This document shows positions 1 to 11,589 of a DNA stretch of 64,000 nucleotides, piece after piece. The translations under genes and the position numbers were made by a program. Source of the DNA: Paulownia fortunei (taxonomy: Eukaryota; Streptophyta; Magnoliopsida; Lamiales; Paulowniaceae); assembly GCA_019321725.1 (NCBI GenBank), contig CM033107.1, positions 14,933,445-14,997,444 on the forward strand, read 5' to 3'. The notes below the pieces were generated by a model. The model saw only the letters and a list, made by a program, of their open reading frames with translations, had not been told where the DNA came from and searched no databases. Within the stretch, counting starts at the first letter, position 1. Every line of letters begins with the position of its first letter.

Positions 1-2190
1 TGCGAACCCTTATTTTAAAATTAATGCTCTCAAAAAATGTTTTCCAACATTTCGTTTATACTCAAATTTACCTTTAATAGTATTTGGCTGCACTTGCTTT
101 GTTTTCATTCCCCAAATTGTTCGATGAAAATTGGATCCTAGAGCTAAAAGATGTGTGTTCATTGGATATGCTCCAAATAAAAAAGGGTATAAGTATGTTG
201 GTCCTTTTACAAGTCACAAAAATATGGATATCTCTTTCACGGAAAATCAACCTTATTTCAACAAAAATCATCTTTAGGGGGAGAATAACAAGGAAGAAGA
301 TAATTTTTGGAAGGTTTCTAATCCTCTACCGACCTTAATTGAATATCTAATTTACTTTGGTAAGCAAACCAAGGAAACTAATGTTCAACAAGGATCTATT
401 CAGTTAACCAGTTCTGAGCATTGTTGAATTTGAAACACGAGAGAATTACTACAAATGGATCAACACAATCCAAACTTTGGGCTTCACATTTTATACCATG
501 AGAAAATCACACAAGCAACTAGTCAATTAGAGCCTCCGAATAATGGTCTTCATCTCACTTAGGTTAATCCTAAACTTGCTCCTTTAATTTTATCCATAGA
601 AACTTCAAATATTATGTAGCCTGAATGCTCCCATTGCCATTAGAAAAGGAATAAGATCTTGTACCCATCATCCTATTGCTAAATATTTGTCATACTAATA
701 AATGTCTAAAACCATAAAGCATGCCTCTCAAATATTTTTAACTTGTATATACCAAGATCTATTGAGGATGCTCTAGGTGATTCGGATTAGAAGTTAGGAG
801 TTGAGGAGGAGATAAATGCCCTTGAAAAGAATGGGACTTGGGAGATTGTGGAGTTACCGAGAGGCAAGACCACTGTGTAATGTAAATGGGTCTTCACCGT
901 AAAATGTAAAGTAGATAGAAGCATAGAGAGATAGAAGGCAAGACTTGTAGCCAAAGGATTCACTTAGACACAAGGTATTGACTACCAAGAGATAATTGTT
1001 CCAGTTGCAAAGATGAACTGAATACAATTAATATTCTCTTTAGTTGTGAACTCTGATTGGCTCCATCAGCTCGATGTGAAGAATGCTTTTCTTAATGGGA
1101 CATGGAATAAGAAGTATTTATGGTTCTTCCACGTGGGTATGAAGAGAACCTTGGGACAGACAAGGTATGGACTAAAAAGAACCTTATATGGCCTCAAACA
1201 ATCTCTAAGGGCAGTGAAGAGCTACGGTTATACCTAGAGCGAAGTTGATGACACGATCTCTAAAAATGGTAAATTTGTTATTCTAGTTGTATGTAGATAA
1301 TAGAACAATGACATGTTATGACAATCCAGAGATGGAGGAACCAAAGAAAAAAATTCGCACATGAATTTGAAATCAAGGATTTGGAGGTGCTAAAACACTT
1401 TTTGGGATAGAATTTACAAGATCAAAGGAGAGTATTTTGGTTGATCAGTGAATGTATGCATTGGACTTAGTGAAACAGGCACACTTGGATGCAGGATAAT
1501 TGAAACCCAATACAACCAACCTGATGTTACAACTTGCCGAAACTAAAGATGTGATAGATAGAGAGAAATACCAAAGATTAATGGTAGGCTCGTCTATTTA
1601 TCACATACTCGGCTCAATATAGGTTTAGCTGTGAGTGTAGTGAATCAGCTCACTTGGTGCAAAACACTTAAGGGGATGCCTGGAAAGGGATTACTCTTCA
1701 AGAAATAATGGCATAGAGGCCTACACAGACTTGGCAGGAAGTTTTATGGACAAATAGTCAACTTCAATCTACTGTACCTTTGTGGGTGGTAATCTAGTCA
1801 CTTAGAGGTGAAAAAAACAGATATGGTTGCTAGAAGCAGTGCTGAAGCTGAGTTTCCTGCAGTAGCTCACGGGATATGTGAAGTGATTTGTACAAAAGAG
1901 ACTGCTAGAAAACTTAAAGATTCTCATTCCTTGATCGATTTAAGTGTACTGTGACAAGAAAGCTGCAATTTCTATTGCTCACAACCCGGTCATCCATGAC
2001 AGAACTAAGCATGTAGAAGTGGATAAGGATTTCATCAAGGAGAAACTTGACAATGGAATAATTTGTATGCCATGTATTCAAACAATTGATCAAGTTGCTG
2101 ATGTTCTCACGGTTGCATAAAAAGTAATTTGAAAGTCTAGTTAGCAAGGTTGCCATGGAAGACATCTTCATGCCAGCCTGAGGTGAGGGG
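1..2190 (+). pseudogene. Decayed Ty1/copia polyprotein (integrase end, RT, RNase H)
   Basis: Translation in shifting + frames gives an ordered copia pol remnant. At about 84-290 is the post-integrase segment (FGCTCFVF, then KRCVFIGYAPNKKGYK-like in the next frame). At about 800-1250 is the reverse transcriptase start (NALEKNGTWEIVELPRG, KARLVAKGFT, then WLHQLDVKNAFLNGTW and LYGLKQS). At about 1560-2120 is the RNase H/C-terminal part ending in HDRTKHVEVDKDFIKEK and VADVLT. Many stops and frameshifts interrupt it, so it cannot make a protein. The left end lies outside the window. It sits directly upstream of the Nudix gene and may occupy an intron of that gene. Confidence 0.9.
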
Positions 2191-2192
2191 AG

Positions 2193-2575
2193 TGGAATAG
2201 AAGGCAACCCCGAATTGATTTCCCAATCTGGAGTTTTTTTCCTTATTCTAGCTATGATTCGTTTAATAAAAAAAAAAAGAAAAAAAAAACTATAATCAGA
2301 AAGTCTAGGAGTGAAGTAGTAGTTATTGTGTTTATTTTGTTTCCTCAATTTGTGCTATTCATCTATATAAGAGATGAATCAAATTGTCTCTTTGTATGGT
2401 GGAAAGACGTTGCTCTCAATTTACCTTTCATCTCAGCTTTTATCATGTTACGCTGGACATTTGCTGATATATGTAAATTTATTCATCTCTTTTTTTATTA
2501 TATTAAAGTTCACTGGAAAAACTTTCAAATAGAATTTATTTATTTTTTCATTCCTCCACTAAATCCTTGATCCAA
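2193..2575 (+). repeat. Probable 3' LTR remnant of the copia element
   Basis: The pol remnant is followed by a purine-rich tract (2180-2192, gaggtgaggggag), as expected of a polypurine tract next to a 3' LTR. The next bases start TGGAATAG. An LTR-promoter-like TATA box (ctatataag) lies at about 2363-2371. The right border is not clear; about 2575 is an estimate. No matching 5' LTR is in the window. Confidence 0.5.
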
Positions 2576-3068
2576 AGGAAGCATTGAGGTTTCATGGGAT
2601 GAGCCTGGACTTTTACTTTTACAGGTTTTGATAATGCTGGTATATCATTTATTTTGTGCCCTTAGATCGGTAATTAAGTCGTGTGGCACCCAATTCATTT
2701 TTTAGCCTAAGCAAAGACTTAACTCTTTGAATTTAGGCATACAAGTCATTAACCTCAAAGAAATGGCCTAAGGTTTTGTAACTTTATTCACCAATTCCAT
2801 AACTGCACTTAAGAGGAACTCAGAAAGACTATGGGAATGTTTGGATTTGTTTTGGGTATTTTGGGAGAATATATTGAAAAATGTAATGTATTAGGAGGGA
2901 AATGTATTGGAGAACGTGATATATGTTTGGATGTGTTTCGAGAGAATAAATTGAGAATGAAAATGAAGATTGAGAATAAAACCAAATATTGCCTATGTTT
3001 ATTTGTTGCCCTGTGGAGTTAATTATGTCTTCTATTGATATGGTCAATTCTTAATGCTATATAATCAG
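2576..3068. other. Non-coding stretch before the first visible Nudix exon
   Basis: No exon matching the missing N-terminal third of the Nudix protein was found here. About 2825-3020 contains a 'gggaatgtttggatttg' type sequence often seen in plant MITEs, but no paired ends were identified. It is probably the remainder of an intron whose 5' part lies left of the window. Confidence 0.4.
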
Positions 3069-6008
3069 ATTTGCTCACCATCTAAGGAGATATAAAGATG
3101 TATTCTCTTTCCCAGAAAACCCGTCTTACGGCAGCAATTTTGGATGCCATGTAACATTACATCCAGCACTGAGTGCACCAGAGGACAGGACAAAAGCTGT
3201 TGGAGACGTAGTCAAGTGCTTGGGTGAAGAACTTATTCCAGGAATTCGAAATGAGGTACTTGTGATCACAAACTATTTAATTTTCCATCATACACTCTCC
3301 ACTGTCATAAGAAATTGCATTGGATGTCTCTATGGATTTGCAGAACATATGTGTACATATTTTTATTCTATAACTTGCGCTTATTGTACTATTCACAGCT
3401 CTATCCTGTTACATCTTCTTTTGGGACACCAGAACTTTTCTTACTGGAACGCGCAGCGGCATCATACTTTGGAATAAAGGTGACATACATTCGTCAGAAA
3501 CTTCATATGTTACCTTATTTCTAGTTATTTCTTGTATCTGATCACCAGTTTGTAAAATAAAGACTTTAAATGATGTCATGTATAAGTATTAGGATTGCCC
3601 GGGTCTTATCATTAATGAGGAATAACATATCTTGCACATAGAATAATTAATTCTTACTCTGTCTTGGATAGCTTAGGAGGCAGCACAGAAATTGCTTTAA
3701 GTGCAGGATGTTTTTCTCTAATATTGATGACTCAATACTTGCTTGGGGTACTTATATAATTGTCTCTTTGGATTGTGAATCTGGGTGATTATTCCCTTGT
3801 TTTTAAAAGTAGGATGATGACCCTCTTGTTGTGTTGGGAACCTGTGCCAATTATTTTTATTTGAGCTCTAATCTTGCAAAAATTAAGACAACAATTTGCA
3901 GGATCTTCTTTTGGGTTTTTTGCAGGTATGTTAATATCTCAGAGAGTGATAGTCTATTTCAAACATTATGGGTTAATAGGCAGGTTTTGCAAACAATATG
4001 GAGTCATGTTGACGTTTGTCATTTTGTTTACATTGAAAACTGTGCTTAAGTAGATCTCAGTTCTTGATGATTGTAAAGTATATTGCAAACAATATTAACT
4101 GCTTTCTTAGAATGGTATTTGTCATGCTAGGCTTATGGAGTTCATATGAATGGCTATGTTGAAAGAGATGACCAGAAATATCTATGGATAGGGAAGAGAA
4201 GTAAAGTAAAACCCACGTATCCTGGAAAGCTTGATCATCTGGTTGCTGGAGGGCTGGTATGACTTGATCGTTCTTTGTCATGTTTTGAAATTGGGTTTTT
4301 CTGCTCATTAGGCATATGGATGTAATTTCTTAATACAGTTAATTACAAAAAACCAGCCCTAAGGTTTGGCCTATTTAAGAAACTACCTTTCTAAGTTTAT
4401 AAAAAACAAAAACTCCCTTAGGGATTACAAATATTCCCTTGAGGTTTGTTCCTGCTTTACAAATTGAATCTGTCGTCTATCACCTTTACGGAAAAATGTT
4501 GATATTAAACAAAAAAAATGAGAAAACTCTATTTTAACGATGATATATAGTAGGTGCAATTTGCAAAATGGAGACAAATATGAACGGAGTATTTGTAATT
4601 TGTAAACTAGAGGCGTAATTTCTGGAAATAGGCCAAATCTCAGGAGGAGGTTTTGTAATTAACCAACCTTAATGTTTCTGGAATGACATCTGTCCATCTG
4701 GTTCAATATTTAGACTAACTTGTTTGTTTGTTTGTTTTTCTTTTTCTTTTTCTTTTTCTTTTTTGTGTCACAAATCTGTGGTAACTTTGCTCATAGGAAT
4801 GGAGATCCATTTTTCTTAACAATCACTAAATTACTCTTTTCAAATAGTCATTCTGCTGATAAAAGTACAGCTTTTTTTTTGAAAAATATTTGTATGCATA
4901 CAAGTACAGCCTCATGGAATATCCTGTGGGGAGAATCTTGTGAAGGAATGTGAAGAAGAAGCTGGGATACCAAGATCTATTTCCAGCAAGTAAGTTTGTC
5001 AATTCGATATCTCTGCTTTCCAAATATATAGTAAAATATGCATCTTTTGTTCCCAGAATGCTTTATTATCATAAGATCCTTCATCGATGAATCAATAAAT
5101 GATTTCAGTTACTTTTGTTTACTCAGAGCCACAGCAGTTGGAGCCGTATCTTACTTGGACATCGATGGATATAGATTCAAGAGAGATGTTCTTTTCTGTT
5201 ATGATCTAAAGCTTCCCGAGGGCTTTGTTCCTGCGAATGAGGGTAAGGTTGTTAAAATTTCTGCTCCAAAATAAATAAAAGATTCTCTCAACACGTATTC
5301 TTTTGCACACTGCAGATGGAGAGGTGGAAAGCTTTAAACTAGTCCCTATTACACATGTTGCAAATATCATAAGGAGCACACAGTTTTTCAAGGAAAATTG
5401 CAATCTCGTCATTATTGATTTCCTGTTTCGCCATGGGTATGATATCTTTCCAATGTCTATCATATGTTGAATTGTGAGTGATGCCTTAATTGATGTAGCC
5501 ATATAGGGATGTGAACTAAACAATATAACCAATTGAATATGGTGTCTGAAAAAAATTCTACTATGTTTGAGAAAAATAATCAGTTTAGTTATTGTAGTCT
5601 CATCATTCTTTTTGTACTTCTAATTATTTGTTATGAAATCCCTCAGGATTGTGATAATTAGACGACACTTCTCGAGCATTATTGATTGTTTATTAAATTC
5701 GTAACCTCCAACCAATTGAATGCTAACAAGATGGAGAATGACATACCTCCTTTTTTTGGTTCTTCTCTCTTGGTCCAATGGTATTTGTCTATACTCTGCT
5801 TATTCAAATTGACCTCCGCTCATTGCAGGATAAAAGACCGGCCTTAATATTATTCTTTTTTTTTTTTTTTGAAGTGAACACCTGTTATACTTTACCTGAA
5901 TTACATGTTAGTATTGCCTTGTTTCTGAAATCCTGCAGGTATATTAAGCCTGAAGGGTTAGGATATCTAAAGCTACTGCAGAGTCTGAGAAGTGGAGATT
6001 GCACCTAA
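3069..6008 (+). CDS. Nudix hydrolase, plant NUDT20/24 type (5' partial)
   Basis: Seven exons join in frame: 3069-3255, 3399-3479, 4131-4256, 4910-4989, 5127-5242, 5316-5436 and 5939-6008, all with AG acceptors and GT donors, ending in TAA at 6006. They encode about 259 residues, starting inside [17 protein letters not shown] and ending LRSGDCT. Visible landmarks are [29 protein letters not shown], a Nudix box (GGLPHGIS then KECEEEAGI), [10 protein letters not shown] and [10 protein letters not shown]. The REUxEE core is KECEEE, and I stands at the first Glu position, as I recall for this plant subfamily. Family members are usually plastid-targeted and about 350-370 residues, so the transit peptide and first third are missing. 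Nudix enzymes split nucleoside diphosphate-linked compounds; the plant subgroup resembles thiamine pyrophosphokinase-linked DUF4743 proteins, but the substrate cannot be read from sequence. Intron 3 falls inside the Nudix box. Confidence 0.9.
4339..4663. mobile_element. MITE-like inverted-repeat element in Nudix intron 3
   Basis: The left end GTTAATTACAAAA (from 4339) is the reverse complement of the right end TTTTGTAATTAAC (4651-4663). Inside these, the ends stay related: left 'ggtttggcctatttaagaaa' pairs with right 'ttctggaaataggccaaatc'. The length is about 325 bp with no coding potential. No convincing target duplication was seen. The intron runs 4257-4909. Confidence 0.6.
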
Positions 6009-6881
6009 ATGTTATTAATTCATTTGTTTGTCTTTATTAATTAATTTATTTTTTGAATGGAAGAGAACATGCTTCTCTTCTAAGCAAAAGTTAGAAGGGT
6101 TTGCAAAGTATGCGTAAAAGTTGGATACGTCAAAAAAGAATGTTTGGTAAATAATTTCTAACAATATATCCAATTTGCTTTTTTGGCATGTAAATATCAA
6201 AATTGTCCTTTTTTTTCGTGGAATTTGATCAAATAAACAAAAACAAATATGATCAATTATTTTTTTGTTATATCTTTCCAACTCTTGATACTATATTAAT
6301 AGTACATATAAAATATATATTCATGCATTTACTCATTTATATATATTGTATGTGTATAAATGGATAAATATATAATGTATACATATATTTATGTGCGTAC
6401 TTGTGTATAAATATATAATTATGTATACTAATTAATGTACATTATACTATTAATTTTTATTTATTCGTGTACATGCATTTGATATTGTAACTCGATATAG
6501 AATATATATGTATACAAGTCTACGATTTTCACGAATACATGTAATATTATTTGAATATATTTATCATTATATACATTTATAAATGTATACATATATATTT
6601 CCATACGCATATACTTTTTTGTCTCAAATTTATTACTCTTTTATTTTTTTACGTCCCAAAATAAGGCTTCACATTTTAGAAGAAAAATTTGGTTTCAAAA
6701 GCTGGTTTTCTTTACAAATGAACACACACATACATAAAAATTATGTATGTGTGTGTGTGTGTATGTGTGAGTGTATGTATGTGTGTGTGTATTTGTAAAG
6801 AAAACCAGCTATGTCTAAATATATGAAAATGTATTGTTTGTGTGTATACACACGTATGTATGGTATATGTGTATATACATA
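6009..6881. other. AT-rich 3' flank and TA/TG microsatellite
   Basis: Downstream of the Nudix stop the DNA is AT-rich. From about 6300 it becomes irregular (TA)n, (TG)n and (ATAC)n tracts, including a TG run near 6745-6795. Short open frames here are translated microsatellite, not genes. Confidence 0.7.
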
Positions 6882-7207
6882 ATAAATGATATATAGATTA
6901 TGAATGTATACATTCGTGCATTATATACATACATCTATACATATATAATATGTATATGTATTTAAGTATAATTTTATATATATGCGAACAAGTATACATA
7001 TATCTTTGTGTGTTTTATGTATACACATATATATATACATATACATAAATGATATATAGATTATGAATGTATACATTCGTGCATTATATACATACATCTA
7101 TACATATGTAATATATATCTGTATTTAAGTATAATTTTATATATATGTGAACAAATATACATATATCTTTGTGTGTTTTATGTATACACACACACATATA
7201 CATATAT
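6882..7207. repeat. 163-bp tandem duplication inside microsatellite
   Basis: The segment starting 'ataaatgatatatagattat' at 6882 recurs at 7045, an offset of 163 bp. Near-identity continues through 'gaatgtatacattcgtgcat', 'atacatacatctatacatat', 'gtatttaagtataattttat' and 'tacatatatctttgtgtgtt'. Differences are few and mostly single bases. This is a recent duplication, with a (CA)/(TA) end that expands further in copy 2. Confidence 0.9.
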
Positions 7208-7979
7208 ATATATGTGTGTGTGTGTGTGTCCAAGTATATATGTAAACAAAGAAATGTAAATATGTGCGTCTATGTACACGTATATATGGTATGTTTGTGC
7301 GAACATATATAATACATAAATACATATACCTATACATATATGTATGCATACACGTAATATATGTCTTTTAAGTATAGTTTTATATGCATATGTATTTACG
7401 TTCAGGAATATTTATCAATGAATGAATGTTAATGTGCATATATATACACGCGTATATCATATATTTACATATCTACACACACTATATATATATATGCACA
7501 ATATACTAAAAGTATTATTATCAATAAACCTCATAATAAGTCTAGATGTATAAACCACATGCACATACACAAACTAACACTAATAATTTTGTGATTTAGT
7601 ATGCTAATAAGAAATATAATTTAAAAAGAAATAAAAAGGTCAAACTATATTTGATGGAGTGGAAGGGGTAAATTGGGTGGTTATTGAATAATTATTGAGG
7701 GTGGATAACTAACTAAAGGGTATGAGGTCATTCGAAAAAGGAATGAGAGTGAAAATGTCTCTTGTGATGTAGCTACAATGTCGACTACTCAAGGTGGACT
7801 CAGCCAATATCAAAAGGAGTTTGGAGAGGCGCGCACTACCCAGACATTCTAGGCCATAGACTCATATGTCTTTGCAAGATAAATTAAAGAAATGAAACAA
7901 AATGATACACATCAATATAAAATTGAGAGTTAGTTTACTAATAATATGAATTTTCAATTTACATTGATAAGATTTTCCC
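7208..7979. other. Microsatellite tail and gene-free spacer
   Basis: TG and TA tracts continue to about 7500. From 7500 to 7980 I see no coding signal. Confidence 0.6.
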
Positions 7980-9103
7980 CCTAATCAAAAACAGGTTTGA
8001 GGGTGTTGAGGGGCAGTGGCTAAACTCGAAGTTTCTTCCCCACGTACCTCCTCTTTCCCATTTCCTGATTATGACTCTTTTTTGGTACCTTTTTTTTTTT
8101 TTTTTTTGGCTCTATTTTCTTTTGTACTTTTTTATTTCTTTTTAAAACCTATTCTAGGCCCTAAGTTTTGTCTCGATCTCCTCTTTTGATGTTTTTTATT
8201 CTAGCGGGCATTTTGAAAGACTTTCTCTTTGCAGGAAGCGGAGGATAAAGCTACATGCAGTTCTTATACAACGGGGAACATGGGAAAAATGTTATATATA
8301 AATTAAAAACTCCATCCTAGCATATACAAGACTTCCTACGGATTAGTTTCTCTTCAATTGATCCAGATTCATTGGTGCAGCAAACGGGAATCCATCTAGA
8401 TCGGCCAACCAATTAGCCCCACCAGTCCTAATCTCTAAGATCATGTGCAGGCGTCACCATCTTCGACTGAACTTTCCTCTCCAATATTTGACTACTTCTT
8501 TCAGAACAAGATCCCCTTCTTTCAATGCTTGATCTCTCACCCATTGGTTGAATGCCCTGGCTATCCTCCTCTGGTACAGATTATTCTGTTGCATAGCTTT
8601 CAGCCTCCTCTCATCAACTAATACTAACTCATTGTCTCACGATTGGGCCCAATTGGCCATTGGAACTTCTGGCGTTGCTTGCAAAAACGGAACCTCTATT
8701 TCAATTGGTAAGACTGTTTCAACTCCATAGGGAGTTCATCGAATACTGTGTAGCCCTCGTTGCTATTCTGACAGTATTTCGGTACTGTCAGAATAGGACG
8801 TAGGGTAGGGTAGCTTATCAGACCAGTCCTAGTATTTCTCCATGGTTTTGCTCAGAATTGTGTTAATGGTCTTGTTGGCAACTTCCACACCACCATTTGC
8901 TCATGGTTTGTAAGGGGAAGATATATGTTCGGGTAATGCCATATTCTTCATTCTTCAGGCAAATCTGATACCTCCGCTTTAACACCTTCGGAGAAATCTT
9001 TCTAATGATGTTGATCCTTAAGCAGCGAGGCTAAGACAAAGCCATAGTGCAGAGCTCAAATGGGGGAAGGTGTTGCAAATTGGCATAGATTTGACATAGA
9101 TGG
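7980..9103 (-). pseudogene. Ty3/gypsy integrase fragment (core and C-terminal part)
   Basis: On the minus strand, 9103 down to about 8330 reads as a decayed gypsy integrase. The start shows CQIYANLQHLPPFEL, the post-zinc-finger linker. Next comes SSPYKPWANGGVEVANKTIN at about 8880-8930, then a segment matching the KLP-rich end of the core. The C-terminal part is VDERRLKAMQQNNLYQRR, IARAFNQW and EGDLVLKEVVKYWRGKF at about 8470-8620. Frameshifts and stops are frequent. Below about 8330 the sequence (T20 run at 8088-8107, charged low-complexity translation) looks like the non-coding 3' part of the same element. The upstream zinc-finger half is displaced to 10388-10600 by the 9104-10387 insertion. 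Confidence 0.85.
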
Positions 9104-10387
9104 CATGGGCGGAGCCGAAGCAGATCCAATTATAAAAATATAATATTAATTATTTTTTTTATTTATAAAAATATTTTTTTATTGTGATTTTTTTATTAAT
9201 TAATTATTAAAAAATAAATATAATTATAAATAAAAATATGATATTTATACATAAATTTCTCATACTTATCATATTTGCATAAGTATTCGAACAAAAAAAT
9301 GATTTTTAAATGAAAATGAGAATAAATTCTAATTCAATCTAACACAAAACAAAAACTAACTTACAATGTTGGAAAATATAATCCGAATATTAGAGTAATT
9401 CTTACAATTTTATCACAATCTTATAAGTCATTATTAAGTGTTCAAAATTATTTTTATTATTGTGAAAAAAAAATGGTTCTTCAAATAAAACGTAGTTTAT
9501 ATAAGTAGCTACTCATTTGTAAAAGATTACTTGAGAAAAAGTTTTCAATAAAAAAATTAATTTTAACGTTCTAAATGTGATATTATGAAATCATATTTTA
9601 AATAGTAACAAAAATGAGATGATAATTTATTTCTTATTGGACCAAACAATATTAAAATATAAATGAAACACAAAATATTAGACAAATGAAACTCAATAAA
9701 ATAAATAAATTATATAAATGTGAATGAAAAAATATTATGAGAAAACAATGAATTAAAAATATATTAAAAAATTAATGAAGTTCTTAATTATTTTTATTAT
9801 GAAAGAGAACTATTGTTTAAATAAAAATAATTCTTAACATTATAAAAATTTATAGTAACATATCAAAAATGGATTTGTCAATCAAACTTTCTTCCAAAAA
9901 CTATTGCATACATTTGAGTATTATTTCATAATCATTATCCAAATGAAATCTATTCTTAAAAACCTACACTTATGATTTCTTGTAACATAAAAATTAGAAT
10001 AATTTCAAATAATAAGTAAAGAAAGTGGACTCAAATAAGTTAAAAACTAACAAATAAGTATAAAAAATAACAATAATGAGTATTTTTTGACTAATATAAA
10101 TAATGTTTATAGAGATAAAATCATAATAAAGTTTTAATAGTACAAATACCTTTTAAAACTTTATATTAATAATAAGCACCTAAAATTTTGAAAAAATGAA
10201 GTTTCAAATAATTTAGAATATCTTTAAATTTACATATTCAAAATTAGATTATAAAAATTTGAGGGGGTAACTGAGATAATTTTATAATTTAAAGGCGGCA
10301 AAAACTTTAATTCTATTAAATTTTATAAATAAAAAAATATATTTATAAAAAATTAAGAGGGGGACGGCTGCCCTAGCTTGGCCCTTG
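9104..10387. mobile_element. Non-autonomous hAT-like DNA transposon
   Basis: The 1284-bp AT-rich block is flanked by 8-bp near-identical sequences, atagatgg (9096-9103) and attgatgg (10388-10395), matching at 7 of 8 bases. Eight bases is the usual hAT duplication length. The ends are imperfect inverted repeats: left CATGGGCGGAGCCGAAG, right reverse complement CAAGGGCCAAGCTAGGG. The 'gggcggagcc' end resembles a very common plant non-autonomous hAT-type terminus. No transposase frame was found. The insertion is independently supported because the gypsy integrase reading on both sides is interrupted exactly here. Confidence 0.75.
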
Positions 10388-10950
10388 ATTGATGGGATGA
10401 GCGTACCTATGAGAAACAATCTTCTTCTAGGGTGTTCTCATAATATCTTTACCTCAAAATCTTTTTGGCCAAGGCTAGGCCGACCGCTCAATACAAACCC
10501 CATTATGGACTTCTCTAATCACTCTATCGACTTTTGCCTCTCTGATACATTTAAAAAAAAACCCTATTGTAGTCTCTCTGGTACTACTAATCATTAATCA
10601 ATATAAAATGTGCTGCCAATTTCTGGAAGGCAACCCGATCTTTCTAGGAATATCCATCAAGGTAGCCCCCAAACTTTAGAAAGGTCACGATGTCTTGGAA
10701 GTATTTGTTCATTAGTTTTGAGGTTTCACTAATGCAGAAACAATTGAGTTGGGATAGACTGTCTCATGATGGAAAATGGCGCCATATCATCATCTTCTCG
10801 AATTTCCATCAAGGATACCAAGGTTGCTAGTGCGTTTACAAAAGAGTTCTTTTCTGTAGAAGATCGTCCATTGAAAATCCTAAAATACTTATGTGTATGA
10901 GTGAATGGATTTGATTTGATTATGGATAAAATATGTATGATGCTAAGCAA
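10388..10950 (-). pseudogene. Ty3/gypsy RNase H end and integrase zinc-finger fragment
   Basis: Minus-strand reading from 10950 gives VNALATLVSLMEIREDD, the RNase H 'DALATLAS' region. From about 10600 it gives EVHNGVC, then KKILR, YYENTLEEDCFS and SSH after frameshifts, which fits the integrase HHCC zinc finger. It joins logically to the integrase core below 9103, so both belonged to one element before the hAT-like insertion. Confidence 0.8.
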
Positions 10951-11589
10951 TTATGTATGGGATTCCAAGAAAAATATTTCAATATTGACTTAAAAGGGGA
11001 CACTAGGGATAATTAACATATAGGGTGGCTATATAGGCTCAATCGGTCAAAAAATGACCTAAATCATCTTCCTAATGCTATATCACCTAGGATTTCGCCT
11101 CGATTAGTAATCAAACAAGTTCTAAAGTTTGGTGGGATCATTTTGAAAATAATCATACTGTATAAGTTGTCTCTAAGAAAACCAACAGAGTATGGCAAAA
11201 GACTAGTGTGCGATATGATCAAGAGTCACAATTTCAAGTCAAACTAATATACACTTTCAACAAATCGATAAGCATATTCAATAATACTAGCAAGTTATCA
11301 TTAATGCAATTGAATTTCATCATTGGATATAAGCTTAGGACTAATATAACTCGAGAATACAACTATTTTTTTAATTTTTAAATAAAAAAATAAAAACATA
11401 AAACAATAAAACCACGACTCAAATAGACTCAACTGACTGTAATAATGATAAATACTAGGCTAGACATTATAAATACCAAAACAAAAGAAACCACACCCCC
11501 CAAACTTGATTAAGTTATTATCCCCAATGGAGAGTAGTGAAGATTAAAATAGAGGACTTCCTGAAGAATGCATATCATGGAGAATGAGC
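10951..11589 (-). other. Retroelement spacer
   Basis: No coding region is recognisable. The stretch includes a 'caccccccaaacttgatta' tract near 11495, of the kind that lies between ORFs in plant gypsy elements. Confidence 0.4.

Noticed and set aside
7137..7349. Minus-strand open frame rich in Tyr, His, Thr and Ile
   Set aside because: It is translated TA/TG microsatellite.
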